From Archaeoglobaceae archaeon (GTDB lineage: Archaea > Halobacteriota > Archaeoglobi > Archaeoglobales > Archaeoglobaceae): 15,102 bases of DNA. The notes beneath the pieces were generated by a model. That model saw only the letters and a list, made by a program, of their open reading frames with translations, did no database searches and had not been told where the DNA came from. Shown piece by piece: positions 1 through 7,459 of the stretch. The first letter of the stretch is position 1; each line of letters starts with the position of its first letter. The position numbers were made by a program, and so were the translations under genes. Location: assembly GCA_027038095.1 (NCBI GenBank), contig JALVYA010000042.1, positions 1 to 15,102 of the forward strand. Reading direction: 5' to 3'.

Positions 1-1486
1 GAGCCTTGGAGTTCCCTATCATGATCTGCTCATCCTTAACGCTGTCCCACTTGAAAACAGTCGTGGTTCTCAGCATCTTTGTGTGGGGATCCAGACCAAC
101 TATCTCAGCTATTTCGACATTTCTCCTCGCTCTTTTCTTGCCTATAAACACCTGTGCCTGAATGCTCACTATGTCGAGAGCCTCGATCATGGGTCTTGGA
201 ACGTTTATGGGGGGATTTTCGAGTCTGTGTATGACGCCTTCAACCGAATCTGCGTGAAGCGTGGAGTAAGTCGTGTGTCCCGTGCTCATTGCCTGAAATA
301 GGGTTAGAGCTTCTCTGCCCCTCACCTCACCAACTATTATGTATTCGGGTCTCTGCCTTAAAGCTGCTCTCAGCAGGTCGTACATGTCTATTGAACCCTC
401 TTCACCCTGAAAGGTATCTCTCGTAACTGCGGGAATCCAGTTCTCGTGTGGAAGCGTGAGCTCTCTCGTATCCTCAATTGTCACTATTTTAGCCCTTCTC
501 GGAATGAACAGAGCTACTGCGTTCGTCGAAGTAGTCTTACCGCTCGCAGTCCCTCCGGCGAAAATCAGGTTCTTCTTGTTCTCTATGCACAGCCAGAGGT
601 ATGCCATCTGTTCACTGCTGAATGTCTTCCACGCAATCAGGTCAACGGGCGTTATGGGCACGTCTCTGAACTTCCTTATCGTGAATGTTGAACCGTGATC
701 CGTAACCTCTCTGCCGAGAGTCATCTGAATTCTGCTCCCGTCGGGCATCGAGGCATCGACCATGGGTTCTGCTATGCTTATGTGCTTTCCGCACTGCTGA
801 GCCAGCTTTATTACGAAAGAGTCGAGTTCGTCGCTTTCAAAGCTGATGTTCGTTTCTATGTTGGCGTAATTCCTGTGAAACACGAATATCGGGATGTTGT
901 ATCCGTTGCACGAAATGTCTTCGAGCATTTTATCCATCATCAACACGCTTATTTTATCGTAATATATGAATTCTCTAATTATGTAATACAAAATTTTGTA
1001 GTATGATTTAATATCAATGTCGATTTTCATGTCTTTTATAAGGTAGTCAACAACGTCCTTTAAAACAACCTCTCTCAGCTCGCTTTCAACGTCTCTCTCC
1101 TCAAGTATGTCCCTGAGAGCGTCTCTCAGCTCGTTCAGAACCTCAGTTTCGTAAGCCGTTAACTCCGGCTCGACGACAATGTACCTCTGCTCGTCGAGCT
1201 CTTCGTTCTGCACTATGACGACCTTGCTGTAGGGTTTCTGAATCCAGTACTCGTCTATTACCTCCCACCCCTCCTCAGGCTCGTATTCCAGCAGAGGTCC
1301 CACCTTCTCCTCGCTGTACGGTTCAAAAAGAGGTTTCTTTCTGAGAAGCCCCTTTTTCCTGCCAATTTTACCTTTTAAAGCACCATCTACTTTTTTTGCC
1401 GCTTCTATGGTCTCAACTGCTTCCCTCTCGTAATCCTCCAGTTTCTCCTCGTTCTTCTGACGACGAAACAACTTCATCATTACCAT
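1..1486 (-). CDS. Type IV pilus / type II-IV secretion ATPase (partial, C-terminus beyond the left edge)
   Basis: This is a hexameric secretion ATPase that would power assembly of an archaeal pilus or archaellum-like filament at the cytoplasmic membrane face. About 495 codons are present and the frame stays open to the left edge, so the C-terminal end is missing. The first 60 or so residues are highly charged and linker-like, followed by the usual N-terminal domain. The core shows Walker A GGTASGKT (311-318), an IEDTREL acidic box, LPHENW, Walker B region with VGEVRG (385-390) and a His box TGHTTYSTLHAD (His404). In family terms it resembles FlaI and haloarchaeal PilB-type ATPases; the substrate filament cannot be told because the membrane partner and pilins are not in view. 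Three in-frame ATGs (1486, 1480, 1477) are possible starts and no clear Shine-Dalgarno picks one. I use 1486 because an AT-rich TATA-like element lies about 28 bases upstream, which fits a leaderless message. Confidence 0.9.
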   Translation of the reverse strand, partial: MVMMKLFRRQKNEEKLEDYEREAVETIEAAKKVDGALKGKIGRKKGLLRKKPLFEPYSEEKVGPLLEYEPEEGWEVIDEYWIQKPYSKVVIVQNEELDEQRYIVVEPELTAYETEVLNELRDALRDILEERDVESELREVVLKDVVDYLIKDMKIDIDIKSYYKILYYIIREFIYYDKISVLMMDKMLEDISCNGYNIPIFVFHRNYANIETNISFESDELDSFVIKLAQQCGKHISIAEPMVDASMPDGSRIQMTLGREVTDHGSTFTIRKFRDVPITPVDLIAWKTFSSEQMAYLWLCIENKKNLIFAGGTASGKTTSTNAVALFIPRRAKIVTIEDTRELTLPHENWIPAVTRDTFQGEEGSIDMYDLLRAALRQRPEYIIVGEVRGREALTLFQAMSTGHTTYSTLHADSVEGVIHRLENPPINVPRPMIEALDIVSIQAQVFIGKKRARRNVEIAEIVGLDPHTKMLRTTTVFKWDSVKDEQIMIGNSKA

Positions 1487-1493
1487 GGTAATG
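1478..1493. repeat. 16-base perfect palindrome over the pilus ATPase start codons
   Basis: CATTACCATGGTAATG is its own reverse complement over all 16 bases. It covers the candidate start codons at 1486 and 1480 on the minus strand. It could be a binding site for a dimeric regulator or an mRNA hairpin that hides the start. Function is inference; the symmetry is seen directly. Confidence 0.6.
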
Positions 1494-1507
1494 TATAATT
1501 TCTTCGG

Positions 1508-1519
1508 TAATAAAGTTTT
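1508..1519 (-). promoter_or_regulatory. Possible TATA element for the pilus ATPase
   Basis: On the minus strand this reads AAACTTTATTAC, centred about 28 bases before the ATG at 1486. That is the spacing expected if transcription starts at or next to the start codon. The match to an archaeal TATA box is only moderate. Confidence 0.3.
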
Positions 1520-1539
1520 CCGTAGCCATTGCACCAACA

Positions 1540-1564
1540 TTAAAAGTTAATATTAAAAATTGAG
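1540..1564 (-). terminator. T-rich terminator-like tract after fdhD
   Basis: Just past the fdhD stop the minus strand reads ATTTTTAATATTAACTTTTA. Runs of T without a hairpin are typical archaeal termination signals. It would separate fdhD from the pilus ATPase, which is on the same strand 80 bases further on. Confidence 0.4.
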
Positions 1565-1566
1565 GC

Positions 1567-2214
1567 TTACTCCGGAGTTACCAGCTCTCCCACAATCAAA
1601 CCGCTCGCAAAAGAGACAGCATTCACTCCTTTTTTCAGGCAAAAATCTATGGCAGAGTCGAATATGGCTGCTTTTGACACAATTAAAGGTATTCCAGCTG
1701 TATAGCACATTTCAACAATGCTCCTCGATATTCTTCCGGAGAACAGGACGTAGCAATTTTTTACGTCAATACCCTTTAATGTGCAGCCTCCAATAACCTT
1801 GGCCAGTACGGAGTGTCTGCTCACGTCGTGCATTCTCGCAACGACCTCTCCATCCCTTACGGCAGCGGCTATGTGATAGCCTCTCGTGTTTCTGTACTCC
1901 TCGACGTCCAGATAGCCAATCATTTTCTGCAGTTCTTTAACGGTTATTCCGGGAAGTTCAGACCTGAGTTCTCGCTTTTTCACCCTTTTACTTCCCGATT
2001 CACAATCTTTGCATCCTGCCTCAACGTAAACAGTTTTACCCTTTACCTCCACGCTCACGATATCCTTCAGTCCAAATCTCGTTACAGCCACACCAGCTGC
2101 GAGTTCCACGAGGTTTTCTGGAGTGCAGACAACCTCCACGCTCTCACCGTTAACGAACACGAGAATTCTATCCTCTCTGGCTATTTCAAGGCCTTTTGCA
2201 AACCTTCTTATCAC
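1567..2214 (-). CDS. fdhD: FdhD-family sulfurtransferase (formate dehydrogenase accessory protein)
   Basis: FdhD proteins pass sulfur from a cysteine desulfurase to the molybdenum/tungsten bis-MGD cofactor of formate dehydrogenase and related oxidoreductases in the cytoplasm. Family marks seen are VNGESVEVVCTPENLVELAAG near the N-terminus (roughly 21-41), a C68-x2-C71 pair at the sulfur-carrying loop, TRGYHIAAA, HDVSRHSVLAKVIG (usually EDVGRHNALDK), and the C-terminal stretch from LFSGRIS to VSFASG. At 215 residues it is shorter than the roughly 250-280 of bacterial FdhD, and the usual Glu and Gly of the EDVGRH motif are His and Ser here. The start is GTG at 2214; a minus-strand TATA element centred near 2242 would put transcription within a few bases of it. 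No formate dehydrogenase gene is in the window, so the client enzyme is unknown. Family assignment is firm; exact client is not. Confidence 0.88.
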   Translation of the reverse strand: MIRRFAKGLEIAREDRILVFVNGESVEVVCTPENLVELAAGVAVTRFGLKDIVSVEVKGKTVYVEAGCKDCESGSKRVKKRELRSELPGITVKELQKMIGYLDVEEYRNTRGYHIAAAVRDGEVVARMHDVSRHSVLAKVIGGCTLKGIDVKNCYVLFSGRISRSIVEMCYTAGIPLIVSKAAIFDSAIDFCLKKGVNAVSFASGLIVGELVTPE

Positions 2215-2232
2215 GCTTCCACGAGTTCCGTC

Positions 2233-2250
2233 ACTATTTTTATCTTTATT
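2233..2250 (-). promoter_or_regulatory. TATA element of fdhD
   Basis: The minus strand reads AATAAAGATAAAAATAG. Its centre is about 25-28 bases upstream of the GTG at 2214, so the fdhD message would be leaderless or nearly so. Confidence 0.45.
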
Positions 2251-2251
2251 C

Positions 2252-2263
2252 CTGAAAATTCAG
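2252..2263. repeat. Inverted repeat between divergent fdhD and lig
   Basis: CTGAAAATTCAG has 5-base arms (CTGAA/TTCAG) around AA. It sits just upstream of the fdhD TATA element in the 99-base gap between the two divergent genes, where an operator could act on both. It is short enough to be chance. Confidence 0.3.
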
Positions 2264-2278
2264 AAACGGGGAAAAACG

Positions 2279-2292
2279 AAAAAAACATTATG
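2279..2292 (+). promoter_or_regulatory. Possible promoter of the DNA ligase gene
   Basis: An A-rich run followed by CATTATGG lies about 25 bases before the ATG at 2314, which would give a leaderless ligase transcript. The TATA match is weak, but no other candidate sits at this distance and there is no Shine-Dalgarno sequence before 2314. Confidence 0.3.
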
Positions 2293-2313
2293 GTTCGCTG
2301 TGCATGCAGAATT

Positions 2314-3990
2314 ATGTCACTCACGTTTCGTGAATTTGCAGAGTTCTGCAGTTCTATTGAGAAAATATCCTCAACTCTCGAGATAACAGCTAAAATAGCT
2401 GGATTTCTGAAAAAGATTGAGGATGACGAAGATCTGTACAACGTCGTTCTGTTTCTGACGGGCAGGGTTTACCCGCCGTGGGACGAAAGAGAGCTTGGAG
2501 TAGGAATAGGTCTTGTTTACGAAGCTCTGAAACTCGCAACGGGTGCTGAAAAATCGAAAATTGAAAACCTGCTGAGAGAAACGGGAGACCTCGGAAAAAC
2601 GGCAGAACAGCTCGTGAGAAAGAGGAAGCAGTTAACGCTGTTTCAGGAGGAACTGACGATAAAAAAAATCAGGGAAGTGTTCGACACTATGAGCGCTCTT
2701 ACGGGAGAAGGAAGTCAGAAGAGGAAAATCAGACTTCTTGCAGACCTTTACGTTTCGTCCACACCCATAGAAGCGAGGTACCTGACGAGGCTCGTGCTCG
2801 GAGAGATGAGGCTCGGAGTTGGAGAGGGAATAATGAGAGACGCAATAGCCAAGGCGTGGGGCGTCAGCAGTGAGCTTGTCGAAAGGGCGTACATGATAAC
2901 CAACGACTTCGGCAGAGTTGCAGTTGTTGTTAAGAATGAGGGGAAGGAGGGGCTTGAAAAGCTGAAGATACAGCTCCACATCCCCGTCAAAATGATGCTC
3001 GCTCAGGTCGCTGAGAGCGTTGACAGCGCCGTGAAGGAGATGGGAAAAGTAGCGGTTGAGTGGAAGTTCGACGGAACGAGAGTTCAGATTCACTGGGGAA
3101 ACGGAAAGGTAACGATATTTTCGAGGAGGCTGGAGAACGTAACAAGGGCGTTACCGGACATTGTTGAGGAAGTAAAAAGAGCGGTCAGAGAAGGAGTCAT
3201 ACTGGATGGAGAGGCAGTTGCAATAAAAGACGGAAAGCCCATGCCGTTCCAGCACATACTCAGGAGGTTCAGAAGAAAACACGAGATAGGAAAAATGCTC
3301 GAAAAGATACCGATAAAGGTTTACGTTTTCGATATACTGTTTGCCGATGGCGAGGAAACGATAGATTTACCGCTGAGCGAGAGGAGAGCGCTGCTGGAGA
3401 GCGTCGTCGGAAACTCGGAAAAAATCCTTCCGGCAGAACAGAAAGTTACCGACAGGGTGGAGGATGTAGAGGACATGTACCATCAGGCTCTGAACGCAGG
3501 GCACGAAGGAGTCATGATGAAAAATCCAAAGTCCCCATACATACCGGGAAAGAGGGGCAAGCACTGGCTAAAGCTGAAACCCGTGATGGAAAATCTGGAT
3601 CTCGTCGTTGTCGGTGGGGAATGGGGAGAAGGAAAGAGGAGCCACGTTATAAGCTCGTACGAACTCGCCTGCATAGATGAACAGGGAAGACTGCTCAGAG
3701 TCGGAAAGGTGGCGACCGGTTTTACAGATGAGGAACTTGAAGAGCTAACAGAACTGTTCAAACCCCTTATAGAGTATCAGGAGGGCAAGAAGATAAAATT
3801 CAGGCCCTACTACGTATTCGAAGTTGCTTATCAGGAAATACAGAAAAGTCCAAAGTACGAGAGCGGTTACGCCCTCAGATTTCCGAGATTCGTGAGACTC
3901 AGGGACGACAAGAGCGTTGACGAGGCGGATACGATTGACAGGGTTGCGAGGCTGTACGAAGCGCAGTTCAAAAGTAAAAAACAGATTTAA
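2314..3990 (+). CDS. lig: ATP-dependent DNA ligase
   Basis: This enzyme seals nicks between Okazaki fragments and after repair, using ATP to adenylate itself and then the 5' phosphate. The 558-residue protein has the archaeal layout: an N-terminal DNA-binding domain (about 1-220), the nucleotidyltransferase domain with motif I EWKFDG and adenylated Lys251, and a C-terminal OB domain ending in the KYESGYALRFPRFVRLRDDK block. The frame is open upstream to 1813, but the extra 167 residues run antisense through fdhD and look nothing like a ligase. Starting at 2314 gives MSLTFREFAEFC, which lines up with the start of the A. fulgidus ligase as I recall it, and gives the usual 550-560 residue length. 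An in-frame ATG at 2290 would add only eight residues. It is divergent from fdhD and converges on mat, so it appears to be transcribed alone. Confidence 0.96.
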   Translation: MSLTFREFAEFCSSIEKISSTLEITAKIAGFLKKIEDDEDLYNVVLFLTGRVYPPWDERELGVGIGLVYEALKLATGAEKSKIENLLRETGDLGKTAEQLVRKRKQLTLFQEELTIKKIREVFDTMSALTGEGSQKRKIRLLADLYVSSTPIEARYLTRLVLGEMRLGVGEGIMRDAIAKAWGVSSELVERAYMITNDFGRVAVVVKNEGKEGLEKLKIQLHIPVKMMLAQVAESVDSAVKEMGKVAVEWKFDGTRVQIHWGNGKVTIFSRRLENVTRALPDIVEEVKRAVREGVILDGEAVAIKDGKPMPFQHILRRFRRKHEIGKMLEKIPIKVYVFDILFADGEETIDLPLSERRALLESVVGNSEKILPAEQKVTDRVEDVEDMYHQALNAGHEGVMMKNPKSPYIPGKRGKHWLKLKPVMENLDLVVVGGEWGEGKRSHVISSYELACIDEQGRLLRVGKVATGFTDEELEELTELFKPLIEYQEGKKIKFRPYYVFEVAYQEIQKSPKYESGYALRFPRFVRLRDDKSVDEADTIDRVARLYEAQFKSKKQI

Positions 3991-4017
3991 CTATTTTTAC
4001 ACTCTACAAAATTTAAG
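3991..4017. terminator. Convergent terminator region between lig and mat
   Basis: Only 27 bases separate the two stop codons. The plus strand has CTATTTTTAC immediately after the ligase stop; the minus strand has AAATTTTGTAG after mat. Both short T runs are plausible archaeal termination signals, one for each direction. Confidence 0.45.
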
Positions 4018-5211
4018 TTAAAACGTGCTGAGCTCTCCGTTGATAACTTTCTCGGTAATTCTCGTCGTATCTTCAAGCCAGCTTTCCGCAATTTCCTCGA
4101 TTTTCTTTTTCATTTTTTCCACTTCGTACCCTTTTTCGGGTATTATCTGAATGCTCAGGGCTCTCGGCTCGTTTATTGGTCTGCCGATCTGGCTGAGTAT
4201 TCTAACGTATATCTCTTCTATTCCTTCAACCTCATCGACGCACTCGCTGGCTATCAGGTTTGCGAGCAAGTTGTATATCTTGCCCACGTGGTTTATCGGA
4301 TTTTTGCCGCTCGTCGCCTCCATGCTCATGGGTCTGCCGGGAGTTATGAGCCCGTTACACCTGTTTCCCCTTCCAACACTCCCGTCATCTCCGTTCTCGG
4401 CAGACGTTCCCGTTACCGTCAGGTAGTAGCAGTTCGTTTCGTAGCAGTCTGCAGTGTTAACGCAGACCTCAACATCTCTTTCAGTGTACTCTCTGGCTAT
4501 GTCCTCTATCCAGCTCTTGAGCTCCTGCTTCAGGGAGTCGTACTCCTTTAAACTGGATATGTACTCACCTATGAAAGCACAGGCAACGGTCAGCTTTATT
4601 TTGTCTTTCTCTCTCAACCCCATGACCTTTACGTCCTCACCAACTCCGGGATTTTTCTTTCTGAACTCGCTGTATATCCTCTTTTCAACGTTGTAAACGA
4701 GCTTTTCAGTCTCGCTGAAGGGAGCGTAGCCTATACCAAAGGAAGTGTCGTTTGCGAGAGGAATCTTACCTCTCCTGAAAACGTCCTTCAAACTCGTGCT
4801 TCCCTCGCCGAGCTTCACGTCAAATACCACGTCGCTCTCAACATCCAGGGCGTGCATGCTCTGCCTTACGTAATCCTTCGCAGCCTTTAACGCAATTCTG
4901 TCTGCGGGAATGTAAACTCCGTCGAACTCCTTGGTCGCTCTGCCAACGAGCAGTATGTATATTGGCTGTATTACCTCCCCACCACCGAATTCGGGTTTTG
5001 CTCTGCCTGCGACTATCTGCGTTTCGTCCGTGTTGTGGTGCAGAACGGTTCCAAGCCTCTTCATGTATTCCCGGCTTAAAGCTCTGCTCATCGCCTCGGC
5101 TATGCCGTCTGCAAGACTGTCGGGATGGCCAACTCCCTTTCTCTCAACTATTTCTATGTCCTGCTGTTCTATGGGCGTGTGGACGATTTCCTCTATGAAT
5201 ACGTTTGGCAT
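4018..5211 (-). CDS. mat: S-adenosylmethionine synthetase, archaeal type
   Basis: This methionine adenosyltransferase makes S-adenosylmethionine from methionine and ATP in the cytosol, releasing phosphate and diphosphate. It belongs to the archaeal MAT family, which is very divergent from bacterial MetK. Family blocks visible in its 397 residues are ERKGVGHPDSLADGIAEA (24-41), HHNTDETQIVAGRAKPEFGG, DTSFGIGYAPFSETEKLV, and the long glycine-rich block TGTSAENGDDGSVGRGNRCN followed by GLITPGRPMSMEATSGKNP. Length is normal for the family. The ATG at 5211 is preceded at good spacing by AGGTGA. It starts 11 bases after the S27e stop and is the last gene of the priS-gins15-rpl44e-rps27e-mat run, so it is probably cotranscribed with ribosomal and replication genes. 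In many other euryarchaea that slot holds aIF2-alpha and Nop10. Confidence 0.96.
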   Translation of the reverse strand: MPNVFIEEIVHTPIEQQDIEIVERKGVGHPDSLADGIAEAMSRALSREYMKRLGTVLHHNTDETQIVAGRAKPEFGGGEVIQPIYILLVGRATKEFDGVYIPADRIALKAAKDYVRQSMHALDVESDVVFDVKLGEGSTSLKDVFRRGKIPLANDTSFGIGYAPFSETEKLVYNVEKRIYSEFRKKNPGVGEDVKVMGLREKDKIKLTVACAFIGEYISSLKEYDSLKQELKSWIEDIAREYTERDVEVCVNTADCYETNCYYLTVTGTSAENGDDGSVGRGNRCNGLITPGRPMSMEATSGKNPINHVGKIYNLLANLIASECVDEVEGIEEIYVRILSQIGRPINEPRALSIQIIPEKGYEVEKMKKKIEEIAESWLEDTTRITEKVINGELSTF

Positions 5212-5222
5212 CGTTTCACCTG

Positions 5223-5408
5223 TTACCTGTACTCCCTGTCAACTACCTCTACCACTTCAGCCTTTATCTCCGCTCTTCCCCCTGTTGGTTCGGCAAGAGT
5301 TCTTCCACAGACGAGACATTTAACAACAGTCGAAGCGTGGTCGAAGATAACCTGTACGTTTTCGCAATCGGGACATTTGACCTTTATGAAGTGGCTTTTT
5401 TTCTGCAC
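5223..5408 (-). CDS. rps27e: Ribosomal protein S27e (eS27)
   Basis: This is a small zinc-ribbon protein of the 30S subunit. Four cysteines form C-x2-C (KCPDC) and C-x2-C (KCLVC) pairs, followed by the family block GRTLAEPTGG. The frame allows an ATG at 5426 (67 residues) but I prefer the GTG at 5408 (61 residues): GAGGTGA stands five bases before it on the coding strand, the ATG has only a weak upstream signal, and the shorter form agrees better with the usual size of archaeal S27e. It lies 11 bases before mat and downstream of rpl44e, a pairing conserved across many archaea. Identity is certain; only the start is open. Confidence 0.93.
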   Translation of the reverse strand: MQKKSHFIKVKCPDCENVQVIFDHASTVVKCLVCGRTLAEPTGGRAEIKAEVVEVVDREYR

Positions 5409-5413
5409 GGCAA

Positions 5414-5420
5414 TCACCTC
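5414..5420 (-). promoter_or_regulatory. Shine-Dalgarno that decides the rps27e start
   Basis: GAGGTGA on the minus strand is complementary to the 16S rRNA tail and lies five bases upstream of the GTG at 5408. It sits inside the longer reading that begins with the ATG at 5426, which argues that the GTG is used. Confidence 0.6.
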
Positions 5421-5470
5421 TGTCATGGTATCGCGCTCACGTTTAAACAGGTAACCTCTAACTTCCGGTT

Positions 5471-5752
5471 TTACTTCTCCACGAGCTCGAACCTCTTAAC
5501 TCTCCACGTCGGGCGGTGATGTGCTTTTTTGCACACGGTGCATCTGAACCTTATGTTAACTCTTTTCGTAGGCTTATCTCCACCGGGAACCTTGCTGAAC
5601 TTGCCGAGGTTTCCAACCTTACCCCTTCTCTTCTTCTGCCTGTTGATCCACCTGAGTGAGCTCTGCTTACCCTTGCTTACCTTCTCCACCTCATGAATCG
5701 TGTGCCTGCCACAGTACTTGCAGAACGTCTTAACCTTCTTTGGGTACTTCAT
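5471..5752 (-). CDS. rpl44e: Ribosomal protein L44e (eL42)
   Basis: This is a 93-residue zinc-binding, very basic protein of the 50S subunit that binds near the E site in archaeal and eukaryotic ribosomes. It shows C11-x2-C14 (FCKYC) and C71-x2-C74 (RCTVC) zinc ligands, with the typical middle block GGDKPTKRVNIRFRC. Length is normal for archaeal L44e. The ATG at 5752 follows GAGGTG with seven bases between. It lies 18 bases after the gins15 stop and 44 bases before the S27e ATG, so it is part of the same minus-strand transcript as priS and gins15. Confidence 0.96.
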   Translation of the reverse strand: MKYPKKVKTFCKYCGRHTIHEVEKVSKGKQSSLRWINRQKKRRGKVGNLGKFSKVPGGDKPTKRVNIRFRCTVCKKAHHRPTWRVKRFELVEK

Positions 5753-5770
5753 TCACGACACCTCACGAAA

Positions 5771-6331
5771 TTACCTCTTTATTTCAACTACTTCTGCGAT
5801 ACCGCCCTTTATCAGGGCATTAGCGTTAAGTGAAGGGAGCGCTACTACATCTTCCCTCCTCAATTTATATGTTTTTCCGTCAATTCCTTCAAATTCGACA
5901 CTGTCGAGAAGCCTTACAACCCTGTAACCTTCTGCATCCTCTATTTCTTCGCTTTCCTCCTTTTCAGCCCCTATACCGAATATTACTTCGTCTCTGAAAG
6001 ACGAAATCAGGTCGACCAGTTCCCTGTAAAACAGCTTTTCTCTCGTCGTCAGGTTTTCCAGACCTTCAATTCCGCTAACAGTTCCGCACACCTCAGCCCA
6101 TGCAGCTCTTATTATTTTCCCCGTTCTCTCCTCGAAGAGCTTTCTCTGTATTCTCCTGAGAGTTCTCAGCTCGTCGTCAATTCTCTGAATTTCCTCATCG
6201 CTGTCCGCAGATTTTTTCAGCTCCTCGAGCTCCGATATTCTCTCCTTCAGGTCTTCAAAAAGCGACTCCTCAATAACAACCAGAGCTTTCCTGCTCTTTT
6301 CAATCAGTATCATCAGTTCTTCAATGTCCAT
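5771..6331 (-). CDS. gins15: GINS complex subunit, Gins15/Gins51 type
   Basis: GINS binds MCM and Cdc45/GAN to form the archaeal replicative helicase complex and contacts primase. The 186-residue protein has a long helical A domain (about 1-120, rich in Glu, Lys and Arg) followed by a small beta-rich B domain near 135-183 with FEGIDGKTYKLRREDVVALP and an ALIKGGIAEVVE end. This A-then-B order is that of Gins15 (Sld5/Psf1 side), not Gins23. Sequence similarity in the A domain is hard to see by eye, so the call rests on the B domain and on position. The gene overlaps the end of priS by 11 bases, which implies translational coupling, and a GGGGGAT ribosome site lies within the priS end. The priS-gins pairing is well known in euryarchaea. 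Confidence 0.85.
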   Translation of the reverse strand: MDIEELMILIEKSRKALVVIEESLFEDLKERISELEELKKSADSDEEIQRIDDELRTLRRIQRKLFEERTGKIIRAAWAEVCGTVSGIEGLENLTTREKLFYRELVDLISSFRDEVIFGIGAEKEESEEIEDAEGYRVVRLLDSVEFEGIDGKTYKLRREDVVALPSLNANALIKGGIAEVVEIKR

Positions 6332-7421
6332 AAAGCACTATCCCCCTGCAAATCAGGAATACGGCCACGTATTCAGGAAGTGTCGTTTTATCACCCGGTT
6401 TAATTTTAACGCTGACATCTCCAATTCTCAGTTTCGCCGGTTTCAGGCCTCTGACTTTAACACTTTCGCTTCCGAAGGCAATGGCATCCTCGAACGGATT
6501 GAAGTCGGGAAGCTCGTCAACTTCAAGGGGTTTAACGACGAACCCGGTTTTTCCGTGCAGGGAGTTTGGAAGCCTTATCAGCCTGTGCGTGTCCGACGTA
6601 ACCGGCTCATCTATGTGAATTTTCATAAGCTCCGTGCAGGAGTTAAAACAATCTTCAAAAACCCTCCTTTCAGTTTTTGTAAGCGGACCGAGGTCGCATG
6701 CAGATATTCTGTCCAGCACGCTCTTGCTTAACTTGTTTTTCAGTCTTTCGAGGGTCTTTTTACTGATTCTACCGGTCTTGCCGATCTTTAAATTTTTTTC
6801 TTTTATTTTAAACAGCATCAGCCTTGCGGCACACCTGCACAGCCTTGAGCCCTGAGTTGAGTTTCTGCTGCTAATCCTGTTGAGCGTAAAGTAGTTGACT
6901 ATCTCCCTCCTCTCCGCTGAACCGAGAGCTGAAAAATCCTCATCGTGAACGTGAATGTGGTAACCCCTGCTTCCTGAAAAAACGAGGCTCATATCCTCAA
7001 CTCCAAAGTCTTTTTCGAGAAGAGTGTACAGCCTGCCTATCTCTTTTTTCGCAATCTCCAAAGCCCTCGCCATGTCCTCAAATTCGTTTCCGGTCTTTTT
7101 CAGCGGTATGTGATCGGCATCTATGTCGAATATCAGGTCGGCTTTTATCCAGTGCTTGTCCTCCATTCTCTCCTCTCCCGGCTTTTCGTAGTAGGCTGAG
7201 GAGTGGTAAACGTGAAGTGGCGGGTTTGAAAGGATGTACGCCTTTAACTCGTTTTCGCTGGAGAAAGAGAGGTGTCTATGCATGACGAAATCCGGAATGG
7301 CTTTTAAAGGTACGAAAGCCCATTCCCTCATCTCAAGGTTCCTGACCTCTATTTTTGCTCCCGCGTAGTACTCCCGAAATTTCTTCTGCAGGTACGCTCT
7401 GGTTATTTCCACCGCTACCAC
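6321..7421 (-). CDS. priS: DNA primase small catalytic subunit
   Basis: This is the catalytic subunit of the archaeal-eukaryotic primase, which makes the RNA/DNA primers for replication with PriL (not in this window). The 366 residues carry the catalytic DLIFDIDADH segment with metal-binding aspartates D99 and D101, the nucleotide-binding block SGSRGYHIHV (149-158), and DEPVTSDTHRLIRLP (271-285), which supplies the third acidic residue and phosphate contacts, then SLHGKTG. Length is normal. The start is GTG at 7421, supported by AGAGGT five bases upstream; there is no ATG alternative nearby. It is the first gene of a five-gene minus-strand cluster and is divergent from the Cas4-like gene with only 36 bases between the longest forms, so the two promoters must overlap. 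Confidence 0.96.
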   Translation of the reverse strand: MVAVEITRAYLQKKFREYYAGAKIEVRNLEMREWAFVPLKAIPDFVMHRHLSFSSENELKAYILSNPPLHVYHSSAYYEKPGEERMEDKHWIKADLIFDIDADHIPLKKTGNEFEDMARALEIAKKEIGRLYTLLEKDFGVEDMSLVFSGSRGYHIHVHDEDFSALGSAERREIVNYFTLNRISSRNSTQGSRLCRCAARLMLFKIKEKNLKIGKTGRISKKTLERLKNKLSKSVLDRISACDLGPLTKTERRVFEDCFNSCTELMKIHIDEPVTSDTHRLIRLPNSLHGKTGFVVKPLEVDELPDFNPFEDAIAFGSESVKVRGLKPAKLRIGDVSVKIKPGDKTTLPEYVAVFLICRGIVLYGH

Positions 7422-7448
7422 CGTTTACCTCTGCTTTTTCCCGTCAGC

Positions 7449-7459
7449 AAGAATTAAAT
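7449..7459. promoter_or_regulatory. Possible shared promoter element for priS and the Cas4-like gene
   Basis: AGAATTAAATG is the only AT-rich element between the two divergent genes. Read on the minus strand it would start priS messages about eight bases before the GTG at 7421. Read on the plus strand it would start transcription near 7480, after the first ATG of the Cas4-like frame. Use in both directions is inference. Confidence 0.25.

Noticed and set aside
695..1006. 103-codon plus-strand frame in the left part
   Set aside because: It is antisense to the pilus ATPase frame, which is open to the left edge and has Walker A, Walker B and His boxes.
1813..2313. 167-residue N-terminal extension of the ligase frame
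   Set aside because: It runs antisense through fdhD, has no ligase-like sequence, and the family start is matched at 2314.
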